Both the position numbers and the translations under genes were made by a program. Below the pieces are notes generated by a model. That model was not told the DNA's origin. It was given only the letters and a program-made list of their open reading frames with translations, and ran no database searches. DNA of 64,000 bases from Druceiella hillmani (taxonomy: Eukaryota; Arthropoda; Insecta; Lepidoptera; Hepialidae), in NCBI GenBank assembly GCA_039881145.1, contig JAYKKI010000008.1, positions 34,938,501 through 35,002,500 of the forward strand, given 5' to 3'. Positions 1 through 12,739 of the stretch are shown in pieces (within the stretch, counting starts at the first letter, position 1; every line of letters begins with the position of its first letter).

Positions 1-1835
1 ATAGACATAGAAAAAAGACTATAATAATTTTTTTTCAATAATATTCAGTCCAATCATACGCATTTCTGAACGTATTCGAAAGTACATTCAGTTCGAAAAA
101 TTGTTTATCCCTGTTTTAAGATACATTATCTACGAATGTCTTTCATCTCTATAGTTTCGTGCGTATTATTTAGTGAATTTATGTACACTGAATACTAAAA
201 CTATGATATTTTACCACAGTGATCGTGGCGGAATTACATACGTGGAGATATCTATTGAAATATTATAAAATTCAAACGGAGGAGTTATAAATATTTTTCT
301 GAAGTTGTACGGTACGAAAATATTTTATCGTGCAAGGAGTTGTTTTCAAAGAACAATGACGTTGATTTTATTTTTAATCTATTTGTATTAATTATATAAT
401 ATAATATTTTAGTACAAGAAAACCTAAATAAGTGATGATACTTTTAATTATTATTAAGTTTCTTTTTCCTTATAAAATATTTTTAAGGATATATATTACG
501 AAAATATTTTGGTAATCAGCAGACCGAAAACTTTCTACTTTTTGAACCTTATAAGAGGGTAGCACCAAAAGTTCTTGGGAATGGCCGTTTGTAATAATAG
601 TTATAAATAATAAATCCAAGTTTTGAAAGTTTAACTTTTGAAATCAAATGAAATACTTTCTTGAATTTATCATTTGTTTTCACAAACTGGGGGCAATTTC
701 AAAATTATGCATATCACGTCAAAATGAATTTAACTCGAAAAAATTTTCAATCGACACAAATTTACTATATATTTTGGCTGGCGTTATATTATGAAGCGCA
801 TTATCACGCGACTATTTGCTAATAATTAATTTAATGAGTTCAAGCGTATTCGTACCTTGTGAAGATTTGTCCACATAGATGAAGAAAGCCCTTCCTTCAA
901 GTGTTGGAAGAATGTTGGTGGCTTAATTTTTCGCACGGATGCGTTATTATATAACAATTTTTCTGAAAAATACCATTCTGAAAAATACCACCTATACCAG
1001 TAATTATTTCCCTATTTTTTGAAAAAAAATTGAAAGCAATACTCTCCCAAAAGAAATTTTCCCCATAACGAAAACGCAAAGGCGTATTAATTTTACTCGG
1101 AGGAACGTCTGAATATTTGATTACGCTGGGTGTAAAAATTATATATATAATAAATTGAATCGGTCGATTTCTAATGCGAAAAAGAAAAGATAAATTGCGG
1201 GCAATATGATTTCCGAACGCTGAAGAAGCGCTGAATGCTTTGAAAAATAAAGAGGAAGAAACGTCCATGGAAAAAGAAATTGCTTCTTTCAGTGGTTCCC
1301 TCGAATCAAACGATGCATAGAATATCACGGAGGAAAACTTGATATAAAAATCATTACAAAAATTTAACACATTTTATAATCGATTTTATTCTAAACTCCT
1401 AAAAATTTTCAATGTTACGGGAGATATAATTAAATGAAGTTACCTAATCAATTTTAAAGATATCATCAGCATTACTTTAAAAAGAAATCTTGAAAGAACA
1501 CATTAAGGGATCGTTTATGAAAAATATTACTTTACCTTCCCGTCTTGTTCACCTTGATGGAACAGACAGTTTGCATGGTTTTTCATCATATTGATTGATC
1601 CTAAGCATTATATATTGCTATAGATCTTGTGGATGTCCTTAGATTTTGAAAGTACGGTTGGTATCAGTTACATTACGCGAAAGCCGCCATAATTTTGATG
1701 ATTGCATGTATTCCATAGAGAATTAAATTTTAAAATATTCACTATTTTTTCACACTATATCTGTACTTAGTTATTTGTCAACAATTAACAAAACTTTAAC
1801 GTTTCATCTTTCATAATTAATAATAGTTTTCCATA
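1..1835. other. AT-rich stretch, no gene recognised
   Basis: I see no coding, RNA or repeat feature I can support here. A 157-codon open frame on the minus strand at 897-1370 is the longest in the window. It is low-complexity Phe/Ser/Ile-rich, with no recognised domain and no convincing splice sites, so it is not called a gene. Confidence 0.5.
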
Positions 1836-1869
1836 ATGTGGCTTTCAAATATTTTTCTTTATCTATTTA

Positions 1870-2135
1870 TTTTGGCCACCGATATAGTGGCCACTTTTTT
1901 TTTTTTTCTAAACAGCCTTTACAGGGAAACGTATACTCGTCATTATCTGTATACTTTAAGTCCTTATCTTATTCAACATACTCTCATTTGTTCTTTCTTT
2001 TGTCTTCATTCTTTTACTCATTAATGTCTTTGCAGATATTTTTAGCAGTATTTCTTCTCTTATCGATATACATTTATTTCTAAATATCCTTTACAGAGAA
2101 ACGTATACTCGTTATTATCTGTGCACTTTAAGGGT
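1870..2135. repeat. direct repeat, two ~45-bp units about 172 bp apart
   Basis: The segment at 1916-1960 recurs with few substitutions at 2088-2132; both contain gaaacgtatactcgt, then ttatctgt and ctttaag. The sequence before each unit is T-rich. It is probably a remnant of a tandem duplication. Short Leu/Phe/Ser-rich frames crossing it are a by-product of the T-rich composition. Confidence 0.7.
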
Positions 2136-2252
2136 AGAGAACTGTTACTCTGGGAACTGTTTATTTGGGTTTAAATTTAAAGTACATAAAATGCTTTATA
2201 ACTATTTTTTTAAATTACTATTTTTAATATAGCTGTGGACATTAATAATATA

Positions 2253-2412
2253 TACGTACACACGCACACACGCACACACATGCACGCACGCACATGCACA
2301 TGCACATACACATGCATACGCACATGCACACCCACACGCACACGTACGCGTACACGCACACACAAACCCACCCCCAAACACAAACACTCACACAAAAGTG
2401 CGCGCGCCCGCT
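2253..2412. repeat. imperfect (CA)n/(CACG)n tract
   Basis: A long alternating purine-pyrimidine tract of CA, CG and TG steps, ending in cgcgcgcccgc. It is strikingly CpG-rich compared with the AT-rich flanks and could adopt Z-DNA. The Cys/His/Thr-rich open frames across it on both strands are artefacts of the repeat. Confidence 0.9.
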
Positions 2413-4809
2413 CGCATACTCACACGTTCATATATGATATAATTGTAAAAATATTATTCAGAAAACAAATAAATAATTAATCACCTCGTCTCACTAGTAT
2501 ACGAACCGGTCCCATCACGTACATGAGCGTCTTTAACATACGAATGAACTTTACATCTTTTACATTATATATGATGCAAGAAAATTCTTTATTTTGGGCA
2601 GATTAATTTTCGTAGCCAACATTTCTAAGCCAAGGGCAATTTCCCAAAATTCAAGACAAAATATAAATGACAATATTTGTTAAACGATTTTCAGTTAACA
2701 TCTAATTTTATATAAAAATTTAATTTTTTTCCCTTTTACTAATATCGCATCCATGCTTTTCCATGATAATGAAATTATTTTATTAATGCCTGCCCTGAAA
2801 AACTATATAGGGATATTTATTTTTCACTTAGAAGAAAAGTATAACATACGGCTGTATGCAATTTTACACTAAACTTTTATATTAATATTAGAGAAATATT
2901 TTTATTTACTTTTATTTTACGAATCAAGTTGTATTTTGTTTTAGTCAATTTAATGAACATCATTTTCAAAGGATTTAACAGTTGATTTTAAGATATAGTC
3001 AAATATTTTGTTTTATACGTATAAAAACACATGCCTATATAAGAAAAACCGACTTGTTATTATTACTTATATACTTTTATTTACTTTATAGCATAAAACA
3101 CAATTTTTCAATAATTTTAAATTTTCCTGATAAAAAAAAATAATAAATTATGGGTAAAAAATATTTTGACAAACGCTAAGCGCGATAAGAGAGGAAAAGG
3201 GTTACCAAAAGCTGACTATGTTATATATAATTCTACCCTCATTCGACCTTGTGTCAACACGGGGATTTCGCTTCTTATGAACCCTACTCGACAGTGCTTT
3301 GGGATTTTTGTTTGATTGCTCTCGAAATATAAAGTATGACTATGTCATTATAAACCGAAACAGAGTAAGCTCATACATATTAAAGAAAGTAGCATGATTC
3401 TGACATGAGTTTAAATAAATAGCTGTTTCTAATGACAGATTAACAAAGTTGACAATTTGAAAAACAGCTAATTTTTTTAATTATAATTTTTGAAACATAC
3501 TTCATTTTGAATATACGTATAAAATTATTTTTCTTCATGTCCACATCAATTTTAAAAAATAAAAGAAAAGGATCTAAAAACAAGCTACTAGAAAATAATA
3601 AAAAGTTTCTTGGAATTGTTCTGTGCCTGAATAGAATGTCTGCAAAAGTGATGTCTGGCTGCATGATAGAAGAATAAAGATAAATTTTTTGCCTAGGTAT
3701 GAAGTAGAACTATCCAAAAAAAATAATAATATAAATATTTACTGTATTTAAGCTGAAACTTACTAATATTTCAATAAGTCTTTTAACTACGAGATCAAAG
3801 CTTGACTTCTGCCATAAGAGTGGTACAAGGTTTCGTCAGTCGACTAGATTTATTATTAGACGTAGTTTTTATTGGTAATACAAGTGATAATAATAAGTAA
3901 ACACGCAAGTTCATTTCCCTGAGAAAGAATATAAAATAATTCAACAATTATTTCATAAGAGTATTAATATTGTCTACTTGAGTTTAGGGAAAACATAGCA
4001 CTTTTCAATAGATTAGAGGATAATACGTTGACACACAAACATTTTGAAAGTTTCTATGCTTTCTATTTACTCCATTTTACATATTGACATATAAGTATGC
4101 ATTACATTAAATTAAAACAAAATTATTGAATTTTCCAGTAAGTTTATTTTTAATTTAGCCAGTGACTTTATTCCTATAATAACTTTAAGAACAAAACTCT
4201 ACATCTGGCTATAAAAGTTACTTAAATATACCTCATGACACTATTCAATTACTCTTAACGTGCTTATCTCGTGCAGGAATCTGGACTTTTTCTTGACAGG
4301 GCTTCATATAAATTATTCCTCCATACGTGTTACTTATTCTTTATTGCAATGAAAGTTTAATTGGGTGGACATAAGTTACTTTTTCTGTAAAAAACTGTAC
4401 TATTTGCTTGAGCTTCAATTATGTTTTCATTGCATTTTAAGTGAAAGTTTACTTGTCTGGAATTATATTTTGAACATAGGTATTAATAGAGTAATTAAAT
4501 TAGTAAATATACCAAGGCACATAACTGAGTTTTCGAACAATATAAAATTATTGAAAATAACACTGTTTTAAACATTAAAAATTGATACCGAACATGATTT
4601 GTTCCGTAACTGTATTGTTTGATTTAAGCTCGTTAGTGATTTTTCGCTCATATGTAATTTTGCAATTTTGTTATATAAAATGATGGTATAAAAAATTCAA
4701 AACACAAATAATTATACGATTGTTATTTCATTACACTTTCACAATGACAAAAATGAGAAAAAAAACAAGCAATTTGAATGAAAACGTACAAATAACTTTG
4801 AATTTAATG
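2413..4809. other. AT-rich stretch, nothing recognised
   Basis: No protein similarity, tandem structure or inverted repeat stands out. A somewhat more complex patch lies at 3180-3420, but I could not assign it to a family. Confidence 0.45.
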
Positions 4810-6295
4810 AGATTTTTGTGACTTGATATTTGTGTAATTTTTGCTGTTATGTCTGACGTAAAAATTTGTAGAATGGCTCTCAATTGGTTATCTGCGAGAC
4901 GAGAACAGTATTTAATTTTTCTATAGACGAGAATTAAAAAAAATTGTTTTTAAGGACTGCCAAACGTTGTTATTAATTGCTGAGCAAACCTTTTCAATTC
5001 GTGAAAATTAGGTGGCAAACTGCCATCAAATTTAACAAGATCATTGATTTTATGAAAGGATTTTTTGAGAGTGTCATTTGACTGAATATCAATCACATTC
5101 ATTTACAAAATACTCGGTACGTCAACAATATCACATGGAAAAGGGTTTGCTATAATCTTTAGTTTGCCAGAAACCTTCTCCGTCACAAAATCTATCGTTA
5201 TACTGACTTTGTAGCAGCATTAAATTGGATTTCATTTTATAATTTTTCCAACTAAAATGTATTCCTGCTACCTCAACAGTTTTTTTATAATTCGGGAAAT
5301 GGTCCAGCTTTTTCTGATCTGTTATATTTTATGAAGAGCTTATTTTTCATTTGGAATGCCTTAACATCTGTGTACATATTAGATATTAACGTGTTTTTTC
5401 CTTGAAGCTTCATATTCAGCATAAATATCTCATGAGTTAAATCAGTCAAAAATCAAAGTTCTATTACCCATTGAGGATCTGTTAATTTTGAAGCAGATTT
5501 GCCTTTTTCGATCATGAAGTGTTGATTTCTTTCAGGACTCTTTTAACCATTTCTTCCACTTAACCATTTCGCTTCGGAATAATACAAGACATCTCCGTAA
5601 TTTGCTTCCATAATTGACAGAAACTGTACATTTTTTCTAATATAATTGACAGTGCTTATCACGATATCCATTACTTTTTTCCATGAAAGAACTTTGAAGT
5701 ATAATTAATCTTGGTGGACAAAGCAATGGAAAAATAATGGAATATCGCAACCCATCTCTGCCAGTTTTGTTTTAATTCTACCCACCAGGCTCTCGTGTTT
5801 TCCACTCATGTTTCTGCCGCCATCTTAACGCTTACTAAATTTACCCATGGTAATTACATTGAGGCTATCATTTGTATTAGTAGCAAAATAAATCTTCCCC
5901 TATTGTCGTTCCTGTTAAACTGCATAACTGTAAAAGCTCCTTAAAAACATTCAAATTCTCCTCGATTCCGCGAACAAATATTAGTAGCTGCGCAGTGTCT
6001 GAAACATCATCACTTTCGTCGGTAGCTATAGAACACCATTCACATAATCATGCCTTTTCCTGAAAGTGCTTGGGTAAATTATTGTCCAAATCCTCAGCAG
6101 GCCGGGTGCACCTTTTGGTAGATAGACTAATATTTTAATTTTTTTTTTGATCTGGATACACCTCCTCAATTAACTAAAGTACATTGTTTTATTAATTCGC
6201 TGTCAGTAAATGGTCGGCCGTACTTATTTAAGCATATTTCATGTAAATTTCTTACAGTTTACACAATATTATGTACCTGAGCTCATAACCTGTTG
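4810..6295 (-). pseudogene. broken hAT transposase, GTF2IRD2/Charlie-like
   Basis: Translating the minus strand across several frames gives an almost full-length transposase of the hAT family related to general transcription factor II-I repeat domain protein 2. In order: LNKYGRPFTDSELIKQC (about 6190-6240); the first-Asp region ATDESDDVSDTAQLLIF (about 5980-6040); SGKHESLVGRIKTKLAEMG (about 5750-5815); the CxxH motif CFVHQ (5713-5724 for C-F-V-H); KVMDIVISTVNYIRKN; YGDVLYYSEAKWLS; DPQWVIELDF; and a C-terminal dimerisation part with IDIQSNDTLKKSF and LKRFAQQLITTFGS, ending near SRLADNQLRAILQI. Family knowledge places catalytic Asp in DES and TDG contexts; both survive here. Several frameshifts and stops break it, so it is inactive. 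No terminal inverted repeats were found. Confidence 0.85.
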
Positions 6296-7119
6296 TGAAT
6301 ACATAAAGTATTCAGATTATTTTAAGCAAAACAGATTTTTTTAATTGCTAGACGTGAACTCAGAAAACGGAACGGAATGTTAACGCGATAGTTCTTATTT
6401 ATACAACTAGAAGATTACGGTATTACCAGTGTTATGACGAAATTATACTACAATATTTTTAATTTAGTGTGATTTCCACCTCATAGTGCAAGTTAAACTA
6501 AGGCAAATTAATTTTTGGTCAAACATATTAACGCTCAATAAGATAAAGCGATGTTATCACGAGACCCAAAAAGTATAGTCCTGTTTTTGGAATAGCTTGA
6601 GAAACTTTTTTAAAATACCTACAAAAAAGAGAAGTGTTGTTTATCTTTTGTATTCTTCTGATTATTTTAACTCTGATAAGTTAAATTTTCGGTATTTCAA
6701 GTTTTAAAACGATATAACATTTTTCCTTACAATTTTTAAATTAATGTGCGAATAAATACAGTATGGCATACTACTGTCCGACATAAATTTTTCCGAGTTT
6801 TATCACCACACATTCGTCCCCAACTAGGCTAGAATTGGATCTTACCTATGTTGTTGTGTGTATCTTTTTAACTATATTTTCATGAAAATTTCTAAAGGGA
6901 CACAATTAATATATGGTAATGTATAAATTGTATATTTTCGTTATTCTTATTTTATTATCAATTATTTCAATATACAATTTTTAGTATTCCATTTAACTTA
7001 TTGTTTATACATTTTGTTCTAATATTTCATTAATCCTTACTCATTACTAACTTATTACGTAATGAATAATAAATAAATAAATATATTGAAAACCTCAAAA
7101 TAATATATTTTTTTAAAGA
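6296..7119. other. AT-rich stretch, nothing recognised
   Basis: This lies between the N-terminal end of the hAT remnant and the start of duplicated block A1. It may include the lost 5' end of the hAT element, but I found no matching terminal repeat on the other side. Confidence 0.4.
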
Positions 7120-7720
7120 TAATTGGGCTATCAACAGATTTATTAAATAAATCTCAATCAGTCTCTATTCAAAGTGATAATAAATGCATCTATAAAAGAT
7201 TTATTATGACGTACCATTAAATTTTCCTCAAACACACTTCACGGGGAAATGTCCTCCATATACGAATTTTGGTAAAATTTAAGCAGTCAAGGAATTCCGT
7301 AAAGAATCACGTAAGCACACGTGCATGCTTCAAAGCAATTTCTAAACAAACCGCCGCAAGTCAAATCTGATGTTGATGAATATCGCCGAAATAACAATTT
7401 TATTAAAATTTGAGTTAATTCTTAGCGGCAGTTACAGCTGAGCAATTAAGGTAATAAAGATGAAGTACTGGGTCAATAAAGGCAGGGTCGCGGACTTTAA
7501 TTACAGAGAAGTGTGCCTACCGGTTATAATAACTAAAAGTATCGTTTAATGAAGGAAGTAACTGACAAATTGTTTTTTAACCGATTAAATAATGAAAAGA
7601 ATTAAAAATCGTTTAATTGAATATTTACCGCCAAATATTACTTTATGGTATTATATATATAAGTATTTTTTTATGTGTTTTAAATGAATTTCAGGATGTT
7701 GATATCTAACGCGTGTCTTA
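7120..7720 (+). repeat. duplicated block A, copy 1
   Basis: Aligned by eye with 22920-23500 in the same orientation. Shared landmarks in order: aattgggcta, ataatgcat-like plus tataaaaga, ggaatt, cacgtaagc, aaatctgat, ttgatgaatatc, tttaattacag, ttataat, gacaaattgttttt-like and taaccgatt. The match is diffuse but continuous over several hundred bases, as expected for an old duplication. No coding potential is visible. Confidence 0.75.
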
Positions 7721-7844
7721 TTTTGAAGGGACTTTAAAAAAGGAGAAAGTTCCACATTCGATTGCCCTTTGTGTGTATATGTATGTTACCTCACATCTCC
7801 GGCAGTTAACAGAGTTGAATGATATTTTTTTTTTATTTGGAAGA

Positions 7845-7879
7845 CCACACTGTGGCGTGTGTGTACATCCACAGTGTGG
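7845..7879. repeat. short hairpin with perfect 11-bp arms
   Basis: ccacactgtgg (7845-7855) and its exact reverse complement ccacagtgtgg (7869-7879) are separated by 13 bases. No T-run follows and there is no gene nearby, so I do not call a terminator. Confidence 0.7.
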
Positions 7880-8286
7880 CTCATAAAATTTCGTACGTAT
7901 AAAATCTGACCATGCAAGTTGAAGATATATCTAAAAATTCAACCGATTTGGATGATTCTTCTTTAGTTGAAAGGTCATGCCATCCGTGTGGGCTCACGAA
8001 AATTTGGTTACAATTCGACCATGGATATTGAGGGTGAACAGCGCAGTATTATGATTAAATTTGGAGAATAAAAGTCTAATGATAATCTAATATCAAAGTC
8101 TAGAATGTTTTGATACGACTAAGAACGACATAAATCTGCTATTTCGGCTAAATCAGAATACAATTTTGGAGCCGCAATATGGCGACAGGAACTCTTTATT
8201 CACGAGAAGTAAACTCATTGGGTTGGAGCTCGTTTGAATTGTCTTGATGTGAACAAGACAGTAACAAAATAAATAGGTCGGCAAGT

Positions 8287-8300
8287 GTATATATATATAG

Positions 8301-8377
<77 letters not shown>
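8287..8377. repeat. (TA)n microsatellite
   Basis: About 90 bp of nearly pure TA dinucleotides with three interruptions. The Ile-Tyr-rich frames on the minus strand around it come from the repeat. Confidence 0.95.
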
Positions 8378-8378
<1 letters not shown>

Positions 8379-8935
8379 GTACACACGAAAGAATGAAGAA
8401 CCAAAGATATCAATAGGTAGTACATTAGGAAGTATAAGTAAAATGCATGTAGAAAATAAAATTTTAGTAGGAAAATAAGCAAGTATATGCAGGTATATAA
8501 AAATAAATAAAGCAACTAAAATATTAGTAGTCAGGTAAAGAAACATATGTAGATATACGCTAAGATTTGAAGTAAGCGACGAATGTAAAAATATGTGGCA
8601 ATCCATTACCACTAGCTAGTCCACTTAGATGGTTGGATATTAGCCTAAAACGATATTAGTATATTAGAAGGTTGGATACTGCCTACTTGCCTAAGTTAGA
8701 CAGTATCCACACGTATTTGTTGTAATGAAGTACTCACTATCATGAAGCCAAAACAGGGATTATTATTTATATGTCCGCTTGTGTATGTACGTGTGTGTGA
8801 ATACAAGCATTTATGTACGTATACTTTATAATATATTTAATTTAATGAAATGCTGTAAACATATATTCAGATTTTATCAAATATGATATTACTGAATTCA
8901 TTACAAGTTCGTGTCAGTATGTATATCATAGGATA
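8378..8935. other. AT-rich stretch after the TA run
   Basis: A small direct repeat based on ggttggata occurs at about 8630 and 8670. Nothing else is recognised. Confidence 0.4.
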
Positions 8936-8939
8936 TAAC

Positions 8940-9115
8940 AGGCACGAAAAATGGAAGAATAAAACTATTTTCCAAAAAAATCAAACCGACTTCAAGTAAC
9001 TACTGAATGTGAAGCGCACTGAAACGTGTAATATAATGGAAATAGGAGAACATAAACAATTTTCAAAATACTGCTACTCCTAGAGATATTTGGAGCCTGT
9101 GTCAAATAAAATGTG
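8940..9115 (+). mobile_element. single arm of a foldback MITE family (G1)
   Basis: Resembles the left arm of the long-inverted-repeat element at 31430-31860: both carry ttttccaaaaaaat, then acttcaa, cgcactgaaa, gaacataaa and aatactgcta, followed by gata/agat and tttgga. Only one arm is preserved here. It is a non-autonomous DNA element remnant with no coding capacity. Confidence 0.65.
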
Positions 9116-9184
9116 AGTACTACTAACAATAAAAATAGCCTGTTTATTCCGTAACTATAAATTAATTTAAATTATAATGTTAGG

Positions 9185-10310
9185 ACATAAATAAAAATTA
9201 TTGAATTTGGTTAGGACCCTATTTGGGTAAAGGCCTCCTCCAGCTTGTTGTTCTCACGGTCTGTTGTAAGGGTTATCCAGTTTTTTTCCTGCTCCTTTTA
9301 TAGTCTGCCTGATCTTCTTTTGCGTATAGGTTTCTTCCATAGCGTCACTATTTTTGTCCATCGGCTGCATTTTAGCAACGTGACCTATCCTTTGTCATTT
9401 CTGTTTCATGCATTGTTCTAGTGCATCTATTACTATTGTGTTCTTTCTTATTTTCATAGATCTGATCTTATTCATACGTTTCACCCTGAAAAAACGCCTC
9501 TCTTTGGCTATCTGATACGTAGTTACTTTGTTTTTTGATTCTTTAGTGTACTCCCAAGTCACATCTAAACATCAACTTTGAAAGAAAACAAGAATCTGTT
9601 CTTTTTTAGATTTAGCGGCAATGATCTTTTAAGAACTTCTCCCAAGTTGCAGAATTAGCTCCAGGTTTTATTATCCCTTCTGTCAATTTCTTCATTATTA
9701 TTTTTGTGGGTCTTGTAAATAGTTGTTTTCCAAAAGTTCTTTTCTCAGATAGTTGTTTTTTCTCTAGGTATACGTTTTCCAGTAAAATATTTTCCTTAAT
9801 AAAATTGGTCATAATTTTTGGCTTTTATATATTTACTTTCAGATTTATTCATTTGCGAGCAAAATGTAACCAATTAAGCATGTGTTTTATGTCTTGTAGT
9901 TTCCTAATAATAACACAGTGTCACCTGCAAACACAAGATGGGTGAAAGGTTTTCTATTTTTGGAAATTCCTTTATTATTTTAGCATAAATCCTTCATGAT
10001 ATAAAGTAATACCGTTATAAACAGAATTATTGAGAGCAGGTCTCTTTATCTGACTACTCTTTCATTATTTATAAACTTTCAGTTATTCTTAAGCCTCACC
10101 CTACTTGTATAACTAGAATGAATATTTTTTATTATTTTTATTCAGTTTTGGTCGACCTACACTACGGTTGGAACTTTCCAAAGTGACTTATATTCTATAG
10201 AATTCAATTCGTTTTGACAGCCACAAAAGACATCTAAAGTAATTTTCTGAATTCTCCATATTTCTCTATTAATTTTGCTATTGTTTAGATGTGGTAAATT
10301 TACAAAATCT
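9185..10310 (-). pseudogene. non-LTR retrotransposon reverse transcriptase, 3' part, degenerate
   Basis: Minus-strand frames reproduce the C-terminal half of the endonuclease-reverse transcriptase proteins abundant in insects. From high to low coordinate: EKYGEFRK-like and a decayed FDSIEYKSLW region (about 10180-10290); SYTSRVRL; a decayed RGVRQGD region; the catalytic strand HLVFAGD (about 9920-9945), where the usual FADD reads FAGD (9920-9931); ENILLENVYLE; GGNSATWEKFLKDH-like; and the C-terminal tail RIGHVAKM (about 9365-9395) ending in a KKLDNPYNRP-like segment near 9270. Several frameshifts and stops are present, and the endonuclease domain is missing (5'-truncated, as is usual for non-LTR insertions). 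I lean to the RTE-like group but cannot assign the clade firmly. Confidence 0.8.
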
Positions 10311-11405
10311 GATCCAAACTTCTGTGAGATATAAGTGTAGAAACTCTTCTATTGTGTAAAGTAGGCGGAAATTTTGTGTCTTGAATCCCCCACAAGTTGA
10401 ATGAAGTACAGAAGCATCTGCTTATTGGCATCTCTGGCTTATTGGCGAGCATTTAACGTCACACGTCAATGTACAATTTCAGCATCTATTGACTTGCTAG
10501 ATGAATTGGATATTTTTTTTCATATAGGTCAGCGGCTTACAATACGTAAAGGCAGAATTTCAGAGCCTAAATCTAACAACTTCGAAATGAAGGTTATGAT
10601 GGCCCATTGGAAGAATTATGAAAGCTTTATATATTGCGATATTTTACAACCTAGATTTAGAAAGAATAATGGCAACATTTTTATGCGTATTTGAATATAA
10701 TTGCAAGGAGATAAAATTAATCTTCCTCGTGTCAACTCTTGACCATATATATCTTTGAAGGCGTGCAGCAAAATTATAGAGTGAGGTTGGATTGTAGTCC
10801 CTCACCCACCATACTCTCTGGATCTTTTGCTTATCGTTCATTATTTATTTAGATCATAATTTTATCATTTGCAGGACAAAATACTCGAAAAAGCCACGAT
10901 GAGAAGCCAATATATATTTCTGCAAGCAAAAAAGGATGCCTGATCCTCTTTTTGCCTGAACCTTAGAGTAGGGTTATATACGGTAATTATATATTATTAA
11001 ATTATTCCTTATTTTTGTCATATTTTCTTCCATTTTTTTTATTTCCTTCTTCTATTTTGTCCTTTATTATCTAATATTTTTAGATTTTTTGTCCATAATT
11101 TTATTTTGGTTAGACGCCCTATATGTGATCGTCCTTATACTACGGAATCGGTTGTTGTGTTGATTTTAAGTTTTATATAGCAGTAGGTCATTCGAGTTCC
11201 ACTAATCTTTACTAGATGGCACGCTTTGCTAGTTTTGATTATGGTTGAACAATGAGTAATCAATTGAAGAATATTATATAATAAAAATGTTAATGTTGTA
11301 GTCTAAGATCATTGTACACTGCAACTCGGTCACAACAATTAACGACGGAATAGAGCAAAATAATCGTATGGTGATCGAACCTGCGTGGCTTACAGTTACA
11401 TTCCA
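10311..11405. other. intermediate-complexity stretch with orphan frames
   Basis: A 97-codon frame on the plus strand (10401-10694) and a 65-codon frame on the minus strand (10644-10841) are somewhat less AT-rich than their flanks. I recognise neither. They may be unaligned parts of the neighbouring retrotransposon. Near 11380-11392 the minus strand reads ggttcgatcac, resembling a tRNA B-box, with an A-box-like taggacaatgg about 35 bases upstream. This could be a decayed tRNA-derived SINE head. Confidence 0.35.
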
Positions 11406-11409
11406 TTGT

Positions 11410-11880
11410 CCTATTTTCTTGACGGTTCTTTGCAAACCTGTTCACACACAAATCAATTTACCAACTTAACTTTAATTTGTTACCAATGCTTTGTGTTTAA
11501 TTTATTAAAATTATTATATTAAATAATAATTTTTGTTCGGTAATAATAATTAAAATACCAAAATATAGGCTATTTAGACGGAACTTTGCAACATCACTCA
11601 CGCACAATCAATTTATCACTGACATTTTATTTTTAATTCGTTTTAATTTGGAAATAATAGTTTAAATTCGATGATGATAATTAAAATTTAAAAAGTCCAT
11701 CTAAACCGTCCCCTGCAATACTATTCACGTAAATCATAACCCATTTCAATTTATAACTAAATTTTTATCTATAATAAATTATGGTTAATAAAATAAATGT
11801 TTTTATTCCATAATAGTAATAAAAATAACAAAATAAAGTCTGTGTGTAAGTCTTATTTTGCAACATAGACTGCAAGTTAC
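11410..11880. repeat. degenerate tandem repeat, ~140-bp units, about three copies
   Basis: Successive units start near 11425, 11580 and 11708, with a partial one near 11855. Each opens with a ttgcaa/ctgcaa motif, then a cac-rich stretch, then aatcaattta or similar, and ends in AT-rich sequence containing aataataatt or atgataatt and aaaat. The units have diverged considerably. Function unknown. Confidence 0.55.
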
Positions 11881-12735
11881 ATAAAACATTTTTTTAAACA
11901 GAAGCTTCTTGGAAACGATATTGTATCATACAAGTTTCAAATAATTAATCAATTTTCATTATTGTATATTTTTTATTGAGCTTCTTAATTGATGGTCGTT
12001 TGAGCCCGGTCCGATTTTTTTGTAAAAAGTTTTATTCATTAAACTTTCTTCAAAATAAAAACTTATAAAACAAGAATAGAATTTACACTATGATCGTTCC
12101 GTACACATCTGGGCACTCATAAATATTTATGGGTACATAATATTTGTATTAAACTATTTATAAATATAAATTTTTCACAAAAGATATATATTGGCTACTA
12201 TATCTTTCATAGGCATAAAAACTTGGCACAAAAATGGTATTTAAAAAATTATAAGATCCAGGATAATCTATAATTTTCGTTAAATTAAACTCATGTAAAA
12301 GGTTCCAAAAATTTTTATTATTTCATAAATTCAGGTTGATTAGTCTCGGGAAAGTGGGGACGGGACATGTTTTTTGCCACTTATTCAACGTATAAGTACT
12401 ATATTTCAGGCATGTCACCTAATATCTAAAGTTGTTATAAAAAATATTTTTAAACCCATAGCCAGCTCTTTCAAACAACACTCCACAATATATAAGGAAT
12501 TTAAAAAAATGTTGAGTTCCCAATTTGCTGCCTTAAAATATCCATATAAATAATTTGAGTGTTAGCTGTATGCAGGGCTATTACGATATGTGCAGGTTAA
12601 TACGTTTTATTAATATGAAAAATTTCAGGTTTCGCGTCAAGCGGTTTCCGTAAAATACTTATGACAGTCAAACGGATAGAGGCGAGTGATCTCATGAATG
12701 TTTCCCTTTTTCATTTTGAAATACGAAACCGTAAC
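11881..12735. other. AT-rich stretch, nothing recognised
   Basis: This lies in copy 1 of the proposed segmental duplication, between blocks A1 and D1. The corresponding gap in copy 2 is only about 10-100 bp, so most of it is probably inserted or lost-counterpart DNA. Confidence 0.4.
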
Positions 12736-12739
12736 AAAA

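Noticed and set aside
897..1370. 157-codon minus-strand open frame, the longest in the window, and a plus-strand acidic frame at 1210-1320 ending in TAG
   Set aside because: The minus frame is Phe/Ser/Ile-rich with no domain. The plus frame (AEEALNALKNKEEE) is only 37 codons with a stop directly upstream and no clear acceptor. Neither is supported enough to annotate.
2202..2480. Cys/Thr/His-rich frames over the CA tract (also at 21.2, 31.9 and 16.5, 20.5, 51.9-52.2 kb over repeats)
   Set aside because: They are translations of microsatellites in all frames, not proteins.
7845..7879. Rho-independent terminator
   Set aside because: A eukaryotic context, no gene upstream and no T-run after the stem.
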